Position numbers and translations under genes: made by a program. The notes under the pieces are model-generated. The model had not been told where the DNA came from, searched no databases, and saw only the letters and a list, made by a program, of their open reading frames with translations. Of a stretch of DNA of 64,000 bases, positions 39,158 through 50,047 are shown piece by piece (the first letter of the stretch is position 1; every line of letters starts with the position of its first letter). The stretch is taken from contig JAUFRC010000001.1 in assembly GCA_030410095.1 (NCBI GenBank), positions 2,492,501 to 2,556,500 on the forward strand, given 5' to 3'. The stretch is from Paracoccus cavernae (GTDB lineage Bacteria; Pseudomonadota; Alphaproteobacteria; Rhodobacterales; Rhodobacteraceae).

Positions 39158-39187
39158 AAAAGGCTGCAGATTTCTCTGCAGCCTTTT
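39158..39187. terminator. Bidirectional terminator, mainly for ilvD
   Basis: AGGCTGCAGA / TCTGCAGCCT with a TTTC loop, flanked by AAAA and TTTT, so it can act on both strands. It lies 22 bases after the ilvD stop. Confidence 0.85.
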
Positions 39188-39208
39188 CTTTTCTGATCGC
39201 CGTGACGC

Positions 39209-41046
39209 TTATTCCGGCAGAACGCGGATCGCGCCCTTGTCGGCCGAGGATGCGAACTGCGCATAGACCTTGAGCGCGGTCGTGACCTGACGCTGGCGCG
39301 GCGCGGCCGGTTTCCAGCCTTTCGCATCCTGTTCGGCACGGCGGGCGGCCATTTCGGCATCCGGCACGGCGAGGTGGATGGTGCGGTTCGGGATGTCGAT
39401 CTCGATCCGGTCGCCGTCGCGTACCAGACCGATCGCGCCGCCAGCCGCCGCTTCCGGCGAGACGTGACCGATCGAAAGACCCGAAGTCCCGCCCGAGAAA
39501 CGGCCGTCCGTCAGCAGCGCACAGGATTTGCCCAGACCTTTCGACTTCAGATAAGAGGTCGGGTACAGCATTTCCTGCATGCCCGGCCCGCCTTTCGGCC
39601 CCTCGTAGCGGATGACGACGACGTCGCCCGCCTCGACCTTGCCGGTCAGGATCGCGGAAACGGCAGCATCCTGGCTCTCGTAGACCTTGGCACGACCGGC
39701 AAAAACGTGGATCGACTCGTCGACGCCCGCCGTTTTCACCACGCAGCCGTCCAGCGCGATATTGCCTTTCAGCACCGCAAGACCACCATCCTTGGTGAAG
39801 GCATGTTCGACCGAACGGATCACGCCGTTCTCGCGGTCGGTATCAAGGCTCGGCCAGAGCGAATTCTGGCTGAAAGCGACCTGCGTCGGCACGCCGCCCG
39901 GCGCTGCAAGGAACAGTTCGCGCGCAGTGGTGTCGTTCGAGCGCGCGATATCCCATTGGTCGATCGCCGCACCCAGTGTCGGCGCGTGCACGGTCGCGCA
40001 GTTGCGGTCCAAAAGGCCGCCACGGTCCAGCTCGCCCAGGATCGACATGATGCCGCCGGCGCGGTGGACGTCTTCCATATGCACATCGGCCTTGTTCGGT
40101 GCGACTTTGCACAGGCAGGGAACCTTGCGCGACAAAGCGTCGATATCGTCCATGTCGAAATCGATGCCGCCTTCCTGCGCCGCAGCCAGAATGTGCAGAA
40201 CCGTATTGGTCGAGCCGCCCATCGCGATATCCAAAGCCATCGCGTTGTTGAACGCGGCCTTGTTCATGATGTTGCGCGGCAGGACAGAGGCGTCGTCGCC
40301 CTCGTAATAGCGCTTGGCCAGACCGACGATGCGCCGGCCCGCCTCGAGGAAGAGCGCCTTGCGCGCGCCATGCGTCGCCAGAGTCGAGCCGTTGCCCGGC
40401 AGCGAGACGCCGAGCGCCTCGGTCAGACAGTTCATCGAGTTGGCGGTAAACATCCCCGAGCACGAGCCGCAGGTCGGGCAGGCGTTCTGCTCGATCGCGA
40501 GCACATCCTCGTCGCTCATTTTGTCGTCGGCGGCGGCAACCATCGCATCGACGAGGTCCATCGCAACCGTGCGGCCGTCGCCGAGCGTGACTTTGCCCGC
40601 TTCCATCGGGCCGCCCGAGACGAAGATGACCGGAATGTTCAGGCGCATCGCGGCCATCAGCATGCCGGGGTGATCTTGTCGCAGTTCGAGATGCAGACCA
40701 TCGCGTCGGCGCAATGGGCATTGACCATATATTCGACCGAGTCCGCGATCAGCTCGCGCGAGGGCAGCGAATACAGCATGCCGTCATGGCCCATCGCGAT
40801 GCCGTCATCGACCGCGATCGTATTGAATTCCTTGGCGATGCCGCCATGCGCTTCGACCTCGCGGGCGACCATCTGGCCCAGATCCTTGAGGTGGACGTGG
40901 CCGGGTACGAATTGGGTGAAGCTGTTGACGATGGCGATGATCGGCTTGCCGAAATCGCTGTCCTTGACGCCGGTTGCACGCCAAAGCCCCCGAGCGCCTG
41001 CCATATTGCGGCCATGGGTGGTGGTACGGGAACGATATGCGGGCAT
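39209..41046 (-). CDS. ilvD: Dihydroxy-acid dehydratase, one frame break
   Basis: After repair about 612 aa, full length. [21 protein letters not shown] is a near-universal IlvD start. Fe-S cysteines lie in [10 protein letters not shown] and [39 protein letters not shown] and [12 protein letters not shown] follow. It dehydrates 2,3-dihydroxy-isovalerate/methylvalerate in Val/Ile synthesis. The break at 40667-40670 (CCCC for CCCCC) lies within KITPGML, an invariant site, so an error is likely. It differs clearly from the sugar-acid IlvD/Edd at 5658-7438. Monocistronic, with a terminator. Confidence 0.95.
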
Positions 41047-41148
41047 TGGGCTGAACCTCTCGGACTGGCGTGCGGAACAGGTTGTGGGGATTTGCGCCGG
41101 GAATTGCAACACCAGTTGACGCGGTTATGACAGGTTCTCGGGCCTTTT

Positions 41149-41163
41149 TTGTAATATCTACAA
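41149..41163. promoter_or_regulatory. Inverted repeat upstream of ilvD
   Basis: TTGTA ATATC TACAA, a perfect 5-bp inverted repeat with a 5-base spacer, in an AT-rich patch about 100 bases upstream of the ilvD start. A TTGCGCAA palindrome lies at 41178-41185. Possible operator; the regulator is unknown. Confidence 0.3.
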
Positions 41164-41237
41164 CTTTGGTGAAATATTTGCGCAACAATCCGTCGCAAAC
41201 TGCATACCAGCAGCGGGCATCGCGACCTTTGCGGCAA

Positions 41238-41266
41238 AAGAAAGCCCCGCGTCGCGCGCGGGGCTT
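41238..41266 (-). terminator. Rho-independent terminator of the tctCBA operon
   Basis: GCCCCGCG / CGCGGGGC stem followed on the minus strand by TTTCTTTT, about 70 bases after the tctA stop. Confidence 0.8.
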
Positions 41267-41335
41267 TCTCCTTCTGCCGGACCCTGTCCCTCGTTCTTCT
41301 TGTTCTGAGTAGCGGGTGCGGCCTTGTGGCTGTCC

Positions 41336-42852
41336 TCAATCCTCGTTGGCGGCCAAAGCCGACAGGGTGTCGCCGCGTCCGCGCCAGCGCAGATACATCG
41401 GAACCACCAGTGCCAGCGTCGCGCCGATCAGCAGAACCGCCGCAATCGGGCTGGCGAAGAGATAGCCGACATCGCCCTGCGAGATCGACAAGGCCCGCCG
41501 CAACTGCTGCTCGGCCATCGGGCCAAGGATCAGCCCGACCACCACCGGCGCAATCGGATAGTTCATCAGCCGCATGACAAAGGCCATGATCCCGAAGACC
41601 AGCAGCATCGTCAGCTCGCCAAGCGAGGGTTGGCCCCGATCGTACCGAGCGTCGCGAAAAGCAGGATGCCCGCATAAAGCCAGGGGCGCGGAATGGTCAA
41701 AAGACGCACCCAAAGCCCGATCATCGGCAGGTTCAGGACCAACAGCATCAGGTTGGCCACCAAAAGCGAGGCGATCAGCCCCCAGACCAGCGTCGGATTG
41801 GTCGCGAACAGAAGCGGACCCGGCTGCAAGCCGAACTGCTGGAAACCCGCCAGCATGATCGCGGCCGTCGCGGTCGTCGGCAGGCCGAGCGTCAGGAGCG
41901 GCACCAAAGTCCCAGCCGCCGAGGCGTTGTTGGCGGCCTCGGGACCGGCGACACCTTCGATCGCGCCATGGCCGAACTCCTCGGGATTGGGGCTCAGCTT
42001 CTTTTCGGTGGCGTAAGACAGGAACGTGCCGATCTCGGCCCCGCCGGCGGGCATGGCGCCGATCGGGAAGCCGATCGCCGTGCCGCGCAGCCAAGGCTTC
42101 CACGAGCGCTTCCAATCCTCGCGGTTCATCATGACCGAACCTTTGACGGCCTCGACATGCTCTTGACCGGCGGGCCCGCGCGAGGCGACGTAAAGCGCCT
42201 CGCCCACCGCGAACATGGCGACGGCCAAGGTCGTGACCTCGATCCCGTCAAGCAGGATGGGCTGGCCGAAGCTCAGCCGTGCCTGACCGGTCAGCTGGTC
42301 GATCCCGATCATCGCCAGCGCAAGTCCGACGAAAAGCGAGGTCAGGCCGCGCAAGGCGGAATCGCCGAATGCGGCGGAAACCGTGACGAAGGCCAGCACC
42401 ATCAGCGCGAAATACTCGCGCGGACCAAACAGGAGCGCGAATTTCACGATGAAGGGCGCGATGAAGGCCAAGGCAAGCGTCGCGATCAGGCCGGCCACGA
42501 AAGAGCCGATGGCCGCCGTCGCCAGCGCCGGACCGCCGCGTCCCTTGCGCGCCATCTTGTTGCCCTCAAGCGCGGTGATGATCGAGGCGCTCTCGCCCGG
42601 GGTGTTGAGCAGGATCGAGGTGGTCGAGCCGCCGTACATCCCGCCGTAATAGATGCCCGCGAACATGATCAGCGAGCCGGTCGGGTCGAGCTGGTAGGTC
42701 ACCGGCAGCAAAAGCGCCACGGTCAGCGCCGGACCGATCCCCGGCAGAACGCCCACCGCCGTACCGAGCGTCACGCCGATCAGCGCATAAAGCAGGTTCC
42801 ACGGCTGGAGCGCCGAGCCGAGACCATGAAAGAGATAGGAGAATGTATCCAT
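41336..42852 (-). CDS. tctA: Tripartite tricarboxylate transporter large permease TctA, one frame break
   Basis: After repair about 505 aa with roughly a dozen hydrophobic helices. Family motifs: [40 protein letters not shown] and the second repeat [14 protein letters not shown], then [16 protein letters not shown]. It is the large inner-membrane subunit for cation-driven uptake of citrate-like acids. The break at 41627-41629 (CCC for CCCC) gives [16 protein letters not shown]. It follows tctB by 10 bases. Confidence 0.93.
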
Positions 42853-42862
42853 CGGCTTCTCC

Positions 42863-43338
42863 TCAGAAGATCAGGTTTTCCAGCCAACCCGCAGGGAGAG
42901 TCAGACTGAGAAGCTGCGAAAAGACCGCAAAAACAAAGAAGGACAGACCGAAACCCACAGGGAGCGAGAGGTGCCAGCGTTTCTCGTCGAAGGCGCGTGC
43001 GACACAGGCGAACATCAGGCCGGTCGCGATGGTGAAGCCCGCCGTTTTCAGCAAGACGATCTGCAGGACCAGCCCCAGAACGATCCAGCCGACCGCGGCG
43101 GGGGACTGGATCTTTTCGGCCTGGGCGGTGCCTTTGAAGGCATTATACCCCGTCAGGGCCGCCAGCAGCAAAAGCACATAGGCAATCCAGCGCGGAACCG
43201 TCGCGGGACCGACCTGCGAATAGCCCGCCGCGCTCGAGAGGCGCGTCATGTCCATCAAGATGACAATGGCGACGGCCGCAAGAAAGACGGCCACGCCAAG
43301 CGCCGCCCAATCGGGGCGGCGCGAGACAGGGCTTGTGC

Positions 43339-43342
<4 letters not shown>
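42863..43342 (-). CDS. tctB: Tripartite tricarboxylate transporter small permease TctB
   Basis: An intact 159-aa protein with four predicted membrane helices ([69 protein letters not shown]) and the TctB-type GPATVPRW. It is the small subunit of the TTT permease. The start overlaps the tctC stop (ATGA). Confidence 0.92.
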
Positions 43343-44286
<944 letters not shown>

Positions 44287-44400
44287 GCGTAAACTTCCTC
44301 CCATGGGCGGCAGATTTGACTGCCTGTCCTTTGTTTCGAGCTGCCCGCCGCTTCTCCCAAAGCCGACGGAATCGACCCTTCCTCTCGGGCCATGTCCAAG

Positions 44401-44408
44401 TTTGCACA
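44401..44408. promoter_or_regulatory. TTTGCACA element upstream of tctC
   Basis: TTTGCACA lies about 115 bases before tctC. The same octamer occurs in the tctD promoter region at 45662-45669. Next to it, TGTC-N8-GACA forms an inverted repeat near 44417-44432. Candidate TctD-response site; speculative. Confidence 0.35.
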
Positions 44409-44526
44409 TAGAATCCTGTCACAGACCTGACATAATGGGATAAATTTTCAGCACCCCTGCCCGAATTCCGGCCACAACGAAAATGACCCCGTCCCGCGCC
44501 GGTCCTGCTTGGGTCTTGCAGGCGGC

Positions 44527-45624
44527 CTACCGGGGCTTGGCGGCGAGCGTCCGGTTCCAGCGCTCGATCAAGCGCTTGCGCGAGGCCTGGTCGAGATAGG
44601 CCAGAAGCCCCGGACTGACCGGCACCGGCTTGAGGCGCAGCCCCGACAGATCGCCCAAGCCGCCCGCAGGGCCGGGTTGGCCCGCAACCTCAAGGCTGAC
44701 GGCGGGCAGGCGCAGGGTTTGCGACAGAAGGCTTTGGCCCTCGGGCGACATCAGGAAGGCCAGAAACGCGCCGCCGAGTTCGGGCGAGCGCGCGGCCTTG
44801 GGGACCACGGCCACCCGAGAGACCACCACCGTAAAATCGCGCGGCAGGATCAGGCCGATATCGGGGTTCTGCCGTGCGGCCTCGGCGGCGTAAGAGCCCA
44901 GAAGGTTATAGCCCAAGGCCAGCCGCCCGTCGCCGATCCGCGCCAGAAGCTCGCCCGAGGTCGGGAATTGCTGAACACCCGCTTGGCCCATTGCGGCGAC
45001 GATCTCCCAGATCTTGGGGAAAAGCTCCTGATCGCGGGCAAGAAAAAGATAGCCCACCCCCGAGCGCGCGATATCGTAAGTCCCGATCCGCCCCGCCGCC
45101 TGTTCGGGACGGCCCGAAATCCATGCCACCAGCTCGGCACGGGTCGAGGGCGGCGCGATCCCCGCGAAGCTGGGGATATGATAGGCGAAAACCGCAGGCT
45201 CGTAGGTCAGCGCATAGGCCGTATCGCGCCAGTTCGCCCAATCGGGCCAATCGGCGGTATCGGGGGTCTCGACCGCTTGGGCAAAGCCGTCATTGGCCAG
45301 TTTCACCTGCAAATCCATCGCCGAGGAAAAGGCGAAATCCGCGGTAACGCCCCCGTCGCGCCATCCTGTCTGCTTTCGGCAACGATGCGGTCATGGAGCG
45401 TGCCGGTCAGCAGATCCTCGTAGACGACCGCGACATCGGGATTGCCCTGCTGGAAAGCCTCGATCAGCGGGCGCGCGAGACCGGTATCGAGCGAGGAATA
45501 GATCACCAGCCGACGGGTTTCGCCGCCCGCGTCCCGCGCCGCGAACAGGCTGGGCTCGGCCCGCGCGGCAAGCGGGGCCAGACAGCAAAGAGCAAGGCCG
45601 AAGAGGGTCGGAAACAGGCGCATG
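44527..45624 (-). CDS. Periplasmic solute-binding protein (ferric/ABC type 1 fold) linked to tctDE, one frame break
   Basis: After repair about 366 aa. Signal peptide MRLFPTLFGLALCCLAPLAARA. RLVIYSSLDTGLARPLIEAF and NPDVAVVYEDLLTGTLHDRI match the thiamine/ferric-type SBP fold. RIGTYDIARSGVGYLFLARD and FLMSPEGQSLL follow. The break is at 45350-45354 (G5 for G6). No cognate permease or ATPase is nearby. It is divergent from tctD with an 87-base gap and lies on the same strand upstream of tctC. I infer a signal-sensing SBP that helps TctE perceive its carboxylate ligand, as in some TctDE loci. Confidence 0.8.
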
Positions 45625-45661
45625 GCGAAACTCTGCCCGAGGCCCGCCCGCCGCACAAGCA

Positions 45662-45669
45662 TTTGCACA
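45662..45669. promoter_or_regulatory. TTTGCACA element in the tctD/SBP divergent promoter
   Basis: TTTGCACA within GCACAAGCATTTGCACAAG, a direct repeat of GCACAAG, 43 bases before tctD. The octamer also lies before tctC. Candidate autoregulatory TctD box. Confidence 0.35.
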
Positions 45670-45711
45670 AGTCTTTGCGATACCGCTAGGATACAGGCGA
45701 ACGGAGGACCC

Positions 45712-46382
45712 ATGCGCATCCTGCTGGTCGAAGACAACCTGGCCCTCGCCGATGGTCTGGCTGCGCTTTTGCGCCAGTCGGGCTATGCGGTCGATATGGT
45801 CCATGACGGCGCCTCGGCCGAGGCTTTGGCTGCGGCCGAAAGCTTCGATCTGGTGATTTTGGACCTCAACTTGCCGCAGATGGACGGCCTTGATGTGTTG
45901 CGCGCCATGCGCAGCCGCAAAAACGCTGCCGCCGTGATGATCCTGACCGCGCGCGGCGCGCCGAAGAGCGTGTCAAAGGGCTGGATCTGGGGGCGGACGA
46001 CTATCTGATCAAACCCTTCGATATCGGCGAGTTCGAGGCCCGCGTCCGCTCGCTTTTGCGCCGTCAGGCGGGGCTCAAGACCTCGAGCGTGAGCTTCGGC
46101 CCGCTGACGCTCGATCTGACGACCCGCAGCTTTTCCACCCAGACCGCGCCGCTCGATCTGCCCGCGCGCGAACGGGATCTGCTGGAGCTTTTGATCGTCA
46201 AGGCGGGCCGCGTGGTGACGCGCGACGCGATCGTGCAATCGCTGACCTCGCTGGACGACGAGCTCTCTGCCAATGCGATCGAGCAATATACCAGCCGCCT
46301 GCGCAAACGCCTTGCACCGCTGGGGCTGACCATCCGCTCGGCACGGGGTCTGGGCTACTTTCTCGACCGGGACGCAAGGTGA
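45712..46382 (+). CDS. tctD: Response regulator TctD (OmpR/PhoB type), one frame break
   Basis: After repair about 223 aa. The receiver has MRILLVEDNLALADGL, the phospho-Asp in LVILDLNLPQMDGL, MILTAR and the Lys in ADDYLIKPFDIGE. The C-terminal winged helix (residues 125-220) has LDLPARERDLLELLI and RSARGLGYFLD. The break at 45961-45962 (CC for CCC) lies in TARGAPEERVKGLD. GGAGG precedes the ATG. It presumably activates tctCBA on detection of tricarboxylate. The tctE GTG overlaps its stop. Confidence 0.92.
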
Positions 46383-47768
46383 GGGGCCGCAGCTTCTCGC
46401 TCCGCAACAGGCTTTTGGCGTGGCTTTTGCTGGCAACCGCGGTACTGGGCGTGCTGGCGCTGATCGATACATGGCGCGAGGCGGTGCGGACGGCAAATGC
46501 GCTGGCCGACCGCGTGCTGGCGGGCTCGGCCCTCGTGATTGCCGAGCGCGCGGCGCTTGATACCGACGGCACGCTTTTGATCGACATTCCTTATGGCGCG
46601 CTGCAAATGCTCAGCTCCGCCGCGCAGGACCGCGTCTTCTACCGCGTCGACAGCCCGCCCGGCACGTTGATCACCGGCTATGCCTCGCTGCCGGTCGCGG
46701 CCGCGGTACTGGACGGCCCGCCCGCCTTTTCGGACGGGCTGTTCGAGGGCGAAACCGTGCGCGTGGCCAGCCTGACGCGGGCCGCCTCGACCGGCATCGA
46801 CGAGCTGCCCTTTGTCGTGACCCTCGCCGAGACCACGCAGGCGCGGCAGGAACTGACCCGCACCATCCTGTGGCGCTCGGCGCTCAGGCTTTTGGGGATG
46901 ATCGCGGGGGCGGCGCTGATCGCATGGATCGCCGTCACCGTCTCGCTGCGCCCGCTTTACCGTCTGGGCGAAGAGATCTCGGCCCGCAGCTTCAACGATT
47001 TGCGCCCGATCGAGACGCCGGTTCCGACCGAGGTGAGCGGGCTGGTCGAGACCGTCAACTCCTTTATGCGCCGCCTGCAATCGGCGGTCGCGGGTCTGCG
47101 CAACTTCAGCGGCAATGCCGGTCACCAGCTGCGCACGCCGATGACGGTGGTGCGCATGCAGCTAGCGCTGGCCAGCCGCGCCGAGGACCCCGCCGAGGCC
47201 CGTGCCGCCACCGCCAAGGCCGACGAGGCCGTTGCCCGTGCCCAGCAGATCCTCGCCCAGCTTCTGCTTCTGGCGCGGGTCGAAGCGACGGGGGCGACGG
47301 GCCGCGCACCGCGCCGCTGGATCTGAGCGCCTTCGCCCGCGCGCTGACCGCCGATCTCGTGCCCGAGGCGCTGGATCGCGGCATCGATCTGGGTTTCGAG
47401 GGAGAGGACCCGCTGACCGTCACCGCCGAACCTCTGCTTTTGGGCGAGGCGCTGCGCAACCTGATCACCAATGCGCTGCTTTACGCGGGCGCGGGGCAAT
47501 CGTCACGGTGCGCACTCTGGGCTGCGCCGAAGGCATCTGTCTCGAGGTCGAGGATAACGGCCCCGGCATTCCCGCCCCTGCCCGCGAGGCCGCGATCAAC
47601 CGCTTTGCTCGCGGCGAGACATCGATGCCGGGCACGGGGTTGGGGCTGGCGATCGTGCAGGAAATCGCCGCGCTTTTCGAGGCGCAGATGTCCCTGAGCG
47701 AAGGCGCCGAGGGGCGCGGGTTGCGGGTCCGGCTGACCTTCCCAGCGCCCGCAGCCGAGAGCGCCTAG
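46379..47768 (+). CDS. tctE: Sensor histidine kinase TctE, two frame breaks
   Basis: After repair about 463 aa. N-terminal helix LLAWLLLATAVLGVLALIDTW, periplasmic sensor of about 140 residues (TctE_N type), second helix LLGMIAGAALIAWIAVTVSL, HAMP-like region, then the DHp His in GNAGHQLRTPMTVVRMQL. The ATPase domain has NLITNALLYAGAG (N box), EDNGPGIP and GTGLGLAIVQEIA. Breaks at 47299-47301 (GGG for GGGG) and 47493-47496 (GGGG for GGGGG). GTG start, coupled to tctD (4-base overlap). It should phosphorylate TctD. Confidence 0.92.
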
Positions 47769-48157
47769 AGATAGCGACCGCCGCGTTGCAAGACCTCGAT
47801 CTCGTAGCCGTCTGGGTCCTTGATGAAGAAAAACCGCGCGATCACCTCGCCCGCAGGCGCGAAGTCGACCAGTTTGCGCGGGGCAAGACCCAGATCGGTC
47901 AGGCGGGCATGTTCGGCGGCGACATCCTCGACCGAAACCGCGAGATGGCCGTAGCCATTGCCGAGATCATAGCTTTCGGTCCCCTTGTTCACGGTCAATT
48001 CCAGCTCGAACGTGCTTTCGGGATTGGACAAATAGATCAGGGTGAAGCTCTCGAAATCCAGCCGCTCGGCAACGTCGAGGCCGAAAGCCGCTTTGTAGAA
48101 GGCGAGCGAGCGCGCCTCGTTCGCGACGCGGATCATCGAATGGATCATCTTGGCCAT
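47765..48157 (-). CDS. gloA: Lactoylglutathione lyase (glyoxalase I)
   Basis: An intact 130-aa VOC-fold enzyme. Metal ligands are visible: His in MIHSMIRV, Glu in FELELTVN, His in GYGHLAVSV and Glu in GYEIEVLQ. Length and the NKGTESYDLGNGYGH motif are those of bacterial GloA. It converts the methylglyoxal-glutathione hemithioacetal to S-lactoylglutathione. Its stop overlaps tctE's stop by four bases on the opposite strand (convergent). Confidence 0.93.
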   Translation of the reverse strand: MAKMIHSMIRVANEARSLAFYKAAFGLDVAERLDFESFTLIYLSNPESTFELELTVNKGTESYDLGNGYGHLAVSVEDVAAEHARLTDLGLAPRKLVDFAPAGEVIARFFFIKDPDGYEIEVLQRGGRYL

Positions 48158-48237
48158 AGGGGGCCCTTTCGGTCTGAAATGCCGGCGCCATGCCGCTTTG
48201 CCCCGCGATAGCACGAAAGGCCGCGCGCCAAAGGAAA

Positions 48238-48261
48238 GGCCGCCCGACGAAGCGGACGGCC
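48238..48261 (-). terminator. Rho-independent terminator of efp
   Basis: GGCCGTCCG / CGGGCGGCC with a CTTCGT loop (one G-T pair), followed on the minus strand by TTTCCTTT. Confidence 0.75.
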
Positions 48262-48293
48262 CTGAAAATGCGGTTTGCCCCGAAGGGCCGCGA

Positions 48294-48860
48294 TCAGCTT
48301 TTCGCGCGTTCGACGTAGGAACGATCTTCGGTGTTGATCACGACCTTGGTGCCGACATCGATATGGGGCGGAACCATGACGCGCACGCCATTGGTCGCCA
48401 GCGCGGGCTTGTAGCTCGACGATGCGGTCTGGCCTTTGACGACCGGCTCGGTCTCGGCGATTTCCACGACGACTTTCTGCGGCAGCTCCATCGCGATCGG
48501 AATGCCGTTATAGACGCGCAGATAAACGCGCACGCCTTCGCCGAGGAAGACGTTGTCGTCGCCGACCACATCCTTGGGGGCAACCAGCTGCTCGTAGGTC
48601 GCGGGCTCCATGAAGTGGAAGCCTTCGTCGTCTTCGTAAAGGAAGTCGTATTCACGCTCGTCGACATGGGCGCGCTCGACCTGTTCGGTGGTTTTCCAAC
48701 GCTCCGAAACCTTCACCCCGTCCGAGATGCGGCGCATGTCGACCTGCGTGGTCGGCGTGCCCTTGCCGGGGTGGAAGCTGGCGGCGGTCAGAACGACATA
48801 GAGCTTTTCGTCGAGTTCGACGACATTGCCCTTGCGGAGGCTTGAAGCGATGACTTTCAA
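48294..48860 (-). CDS. efp: Elongation factor P, probable TTG start
   Basis: An intact 188-aa EF-P from TTG at 48860: (M)[22 protein letters not shown], which is exactly where EF-P normally begins. The next upstream ATG adds 16 residues ([16 protein letters not shown]) not seen in the family. AAGGGAAA precedes the TTG. The modification loop is [12 protein letters not shown] with the Lys that EpmA lysylates; the third domain ends [18 protein letters not shown] relieves ribosome stalling at polyproline. It is divergent from epmA. Confidence 0.93.
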   Translation of the reverse strand: MKVIASSLRKGNVVELDEKLYVVLTAASFHPGKGTPTTQVDMRRISDGVKVSERWKTTEQVERAHVDEREYDFLYEDDEGFHFMEPATYEQLVAPKDVVGDDNVFLGEGVRVYLRVYNGIPIAMELPQKVVVEIAETEPVVKGQTASSSYKPALATNGVRVMVPPHIDVGTKVVINTEDRSYVERAKS

Positions 48861-48976
48861 GGTGTTTCCCTTGGCTGCAATTTTGATAAACCGTGGCCGG
48901 CGCGACAATTGGGCCGGCGATTGTGCCGTCCCTTAACGCATTCCGCGTCAAATCGCCAGCCGCAAGAGAGTTTGCC

Positions 48977-50044
48977 ATGTCCCGCCCGCCGATCCCTGCC
49001 CCGACCGCAAGCCCGTGGTGGGACCGCGACCGCCATGCCGGACGCCGCCCGCTGCTGCTGGCAAGGAACCGCATCCGGCGCGCGATCGGCGATTGGCTGG
49101 AGGCGGACGGCTTTCTCGATGTCGATCCGGCGGCGCTTGCGATCAGCCCCGGCAACGAGGCGCATCTTCATGCCTTCGAGACGCGCCAGATCGGCAATGA
49201 CGGATCGGCGCGGGCGATGTATCTGCACACCAGCCCCGAATTCGCGATGAAAAAGCTGCTGGCGGCGGGCGAGGAGCGGATTTTCACCTTCGCCCATGTC
49301 TGGCGCAACCGCGAACATACCCGCACCCATAGCCCCGAATTCACCATGCTCGAATGGTATCGCGCGGGCGCGGATTACCGCGTGCTGTTCGACGATTGCG
49401 CGGCCTTCATGCGGCTGGCGGCCGAAGCGGCGGGGGCCGAGGTCTTCCGTTCCGGCGGCGCGACCTGCGACCCCTATGCCGCGCCCGAAATCATGTCGGT
49501 TGCCGAGGGTTTCGCCGAATATGCGGGGATCGACCTTTTGGCCACGACCGACGGGATCGTCACCGACGCCCCTGCTTTGCGGGCGCAGATCGAGGCCAAG
49601 GGGATCCGGCTTTCCGATGACGACACATGGTCGGATATGGTCTCGCGCGTTTTGGTCGAGAAGGTCGAACCCCATCTCGGCCATACCCGTCCGCTAATCC
49701 TCGACCGCTACCCTGCCCCCGAGGCCGCCCTTGCGCGCCGCGCCGCCGACGACCCGCGCGAGGCCGAACGGTTCGAGCTCTACGCTTGCGGGGTCGAGCT
49801 GGCGAACGGCTTTGGCGAGCTGACCGATCCGGTCGAACAGCGCCGCCGCTTCGGGTTGGAGATGGACGAAAAAGCCCGTGTCTACGGCGAGCGCTATCCC
49901 TTGGACGAAGACTTCCTTGCAGCCCTTGCGCATATGCCGCCCGCCTCGGGCTGCGCGCTCGGCTTTGACCGGCTGGTCATGCTGGCAACCGGCGCACCGC
50001 GCATCAACGAGGTGCTGTGGACGCCGGTCGCGGATTATCCCTGA
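48977..50044 (+). CDS. epmA: EF-P lysine lysyltransferase (EpmA/GenX)
   Basis: An intact 355-aa class II LysRS-like protein without the anticodon-binding domain, as for EpmA. Motif 2 is [24 protein letters not shown]. Motif 3 is [41 protein letters not shown] lies between them. It attaches beta-lysine or lysine to EF-P Lys34. Adjacent to efp, divergent with a 116-base gap. EpmB (lysine 2,3-aminomutase) is not among the neighbours in this window. Confidence 0.93.
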   Translation: MSRPPIPAPTASPWWDRDRHAGRRPLLLARNRIRRAIGDWLEADGFLDVDPAALAISPGNEAHLHAFETRQIGNDGSARAMYLHTSPEFAMKKLLAAGEERIFTFAHVWRNREHTRTHSPEFTMLEWYRAGADYRVLFDDCAAFMRLAAEAAGAEVFRSGGATCDPYAAPEIMSVAEGFAEYAGIDLLATTDGIVTDAPALRAQIEAKGIRLSDDDTWSDMVSRVLVEKVEPHLGHTRPLILDRYPAPEAALARRAADDPREAERFELYACGVELANGFGELTDPVEQRRRFGLEMDEKARVYGERYPLDEDFLAALAHMPPASGCALGFDRLVMLATGAPRINEVLWTPVADYP

Positions 50045-50047
50045 CCC

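Noticed and set aside
48294..48908. An EF-P start at the upstream ATG (48908)
   Set aside because: It would add 16 residues not found in EF-P; the family N-terminus begins exactly at TTG 48860.
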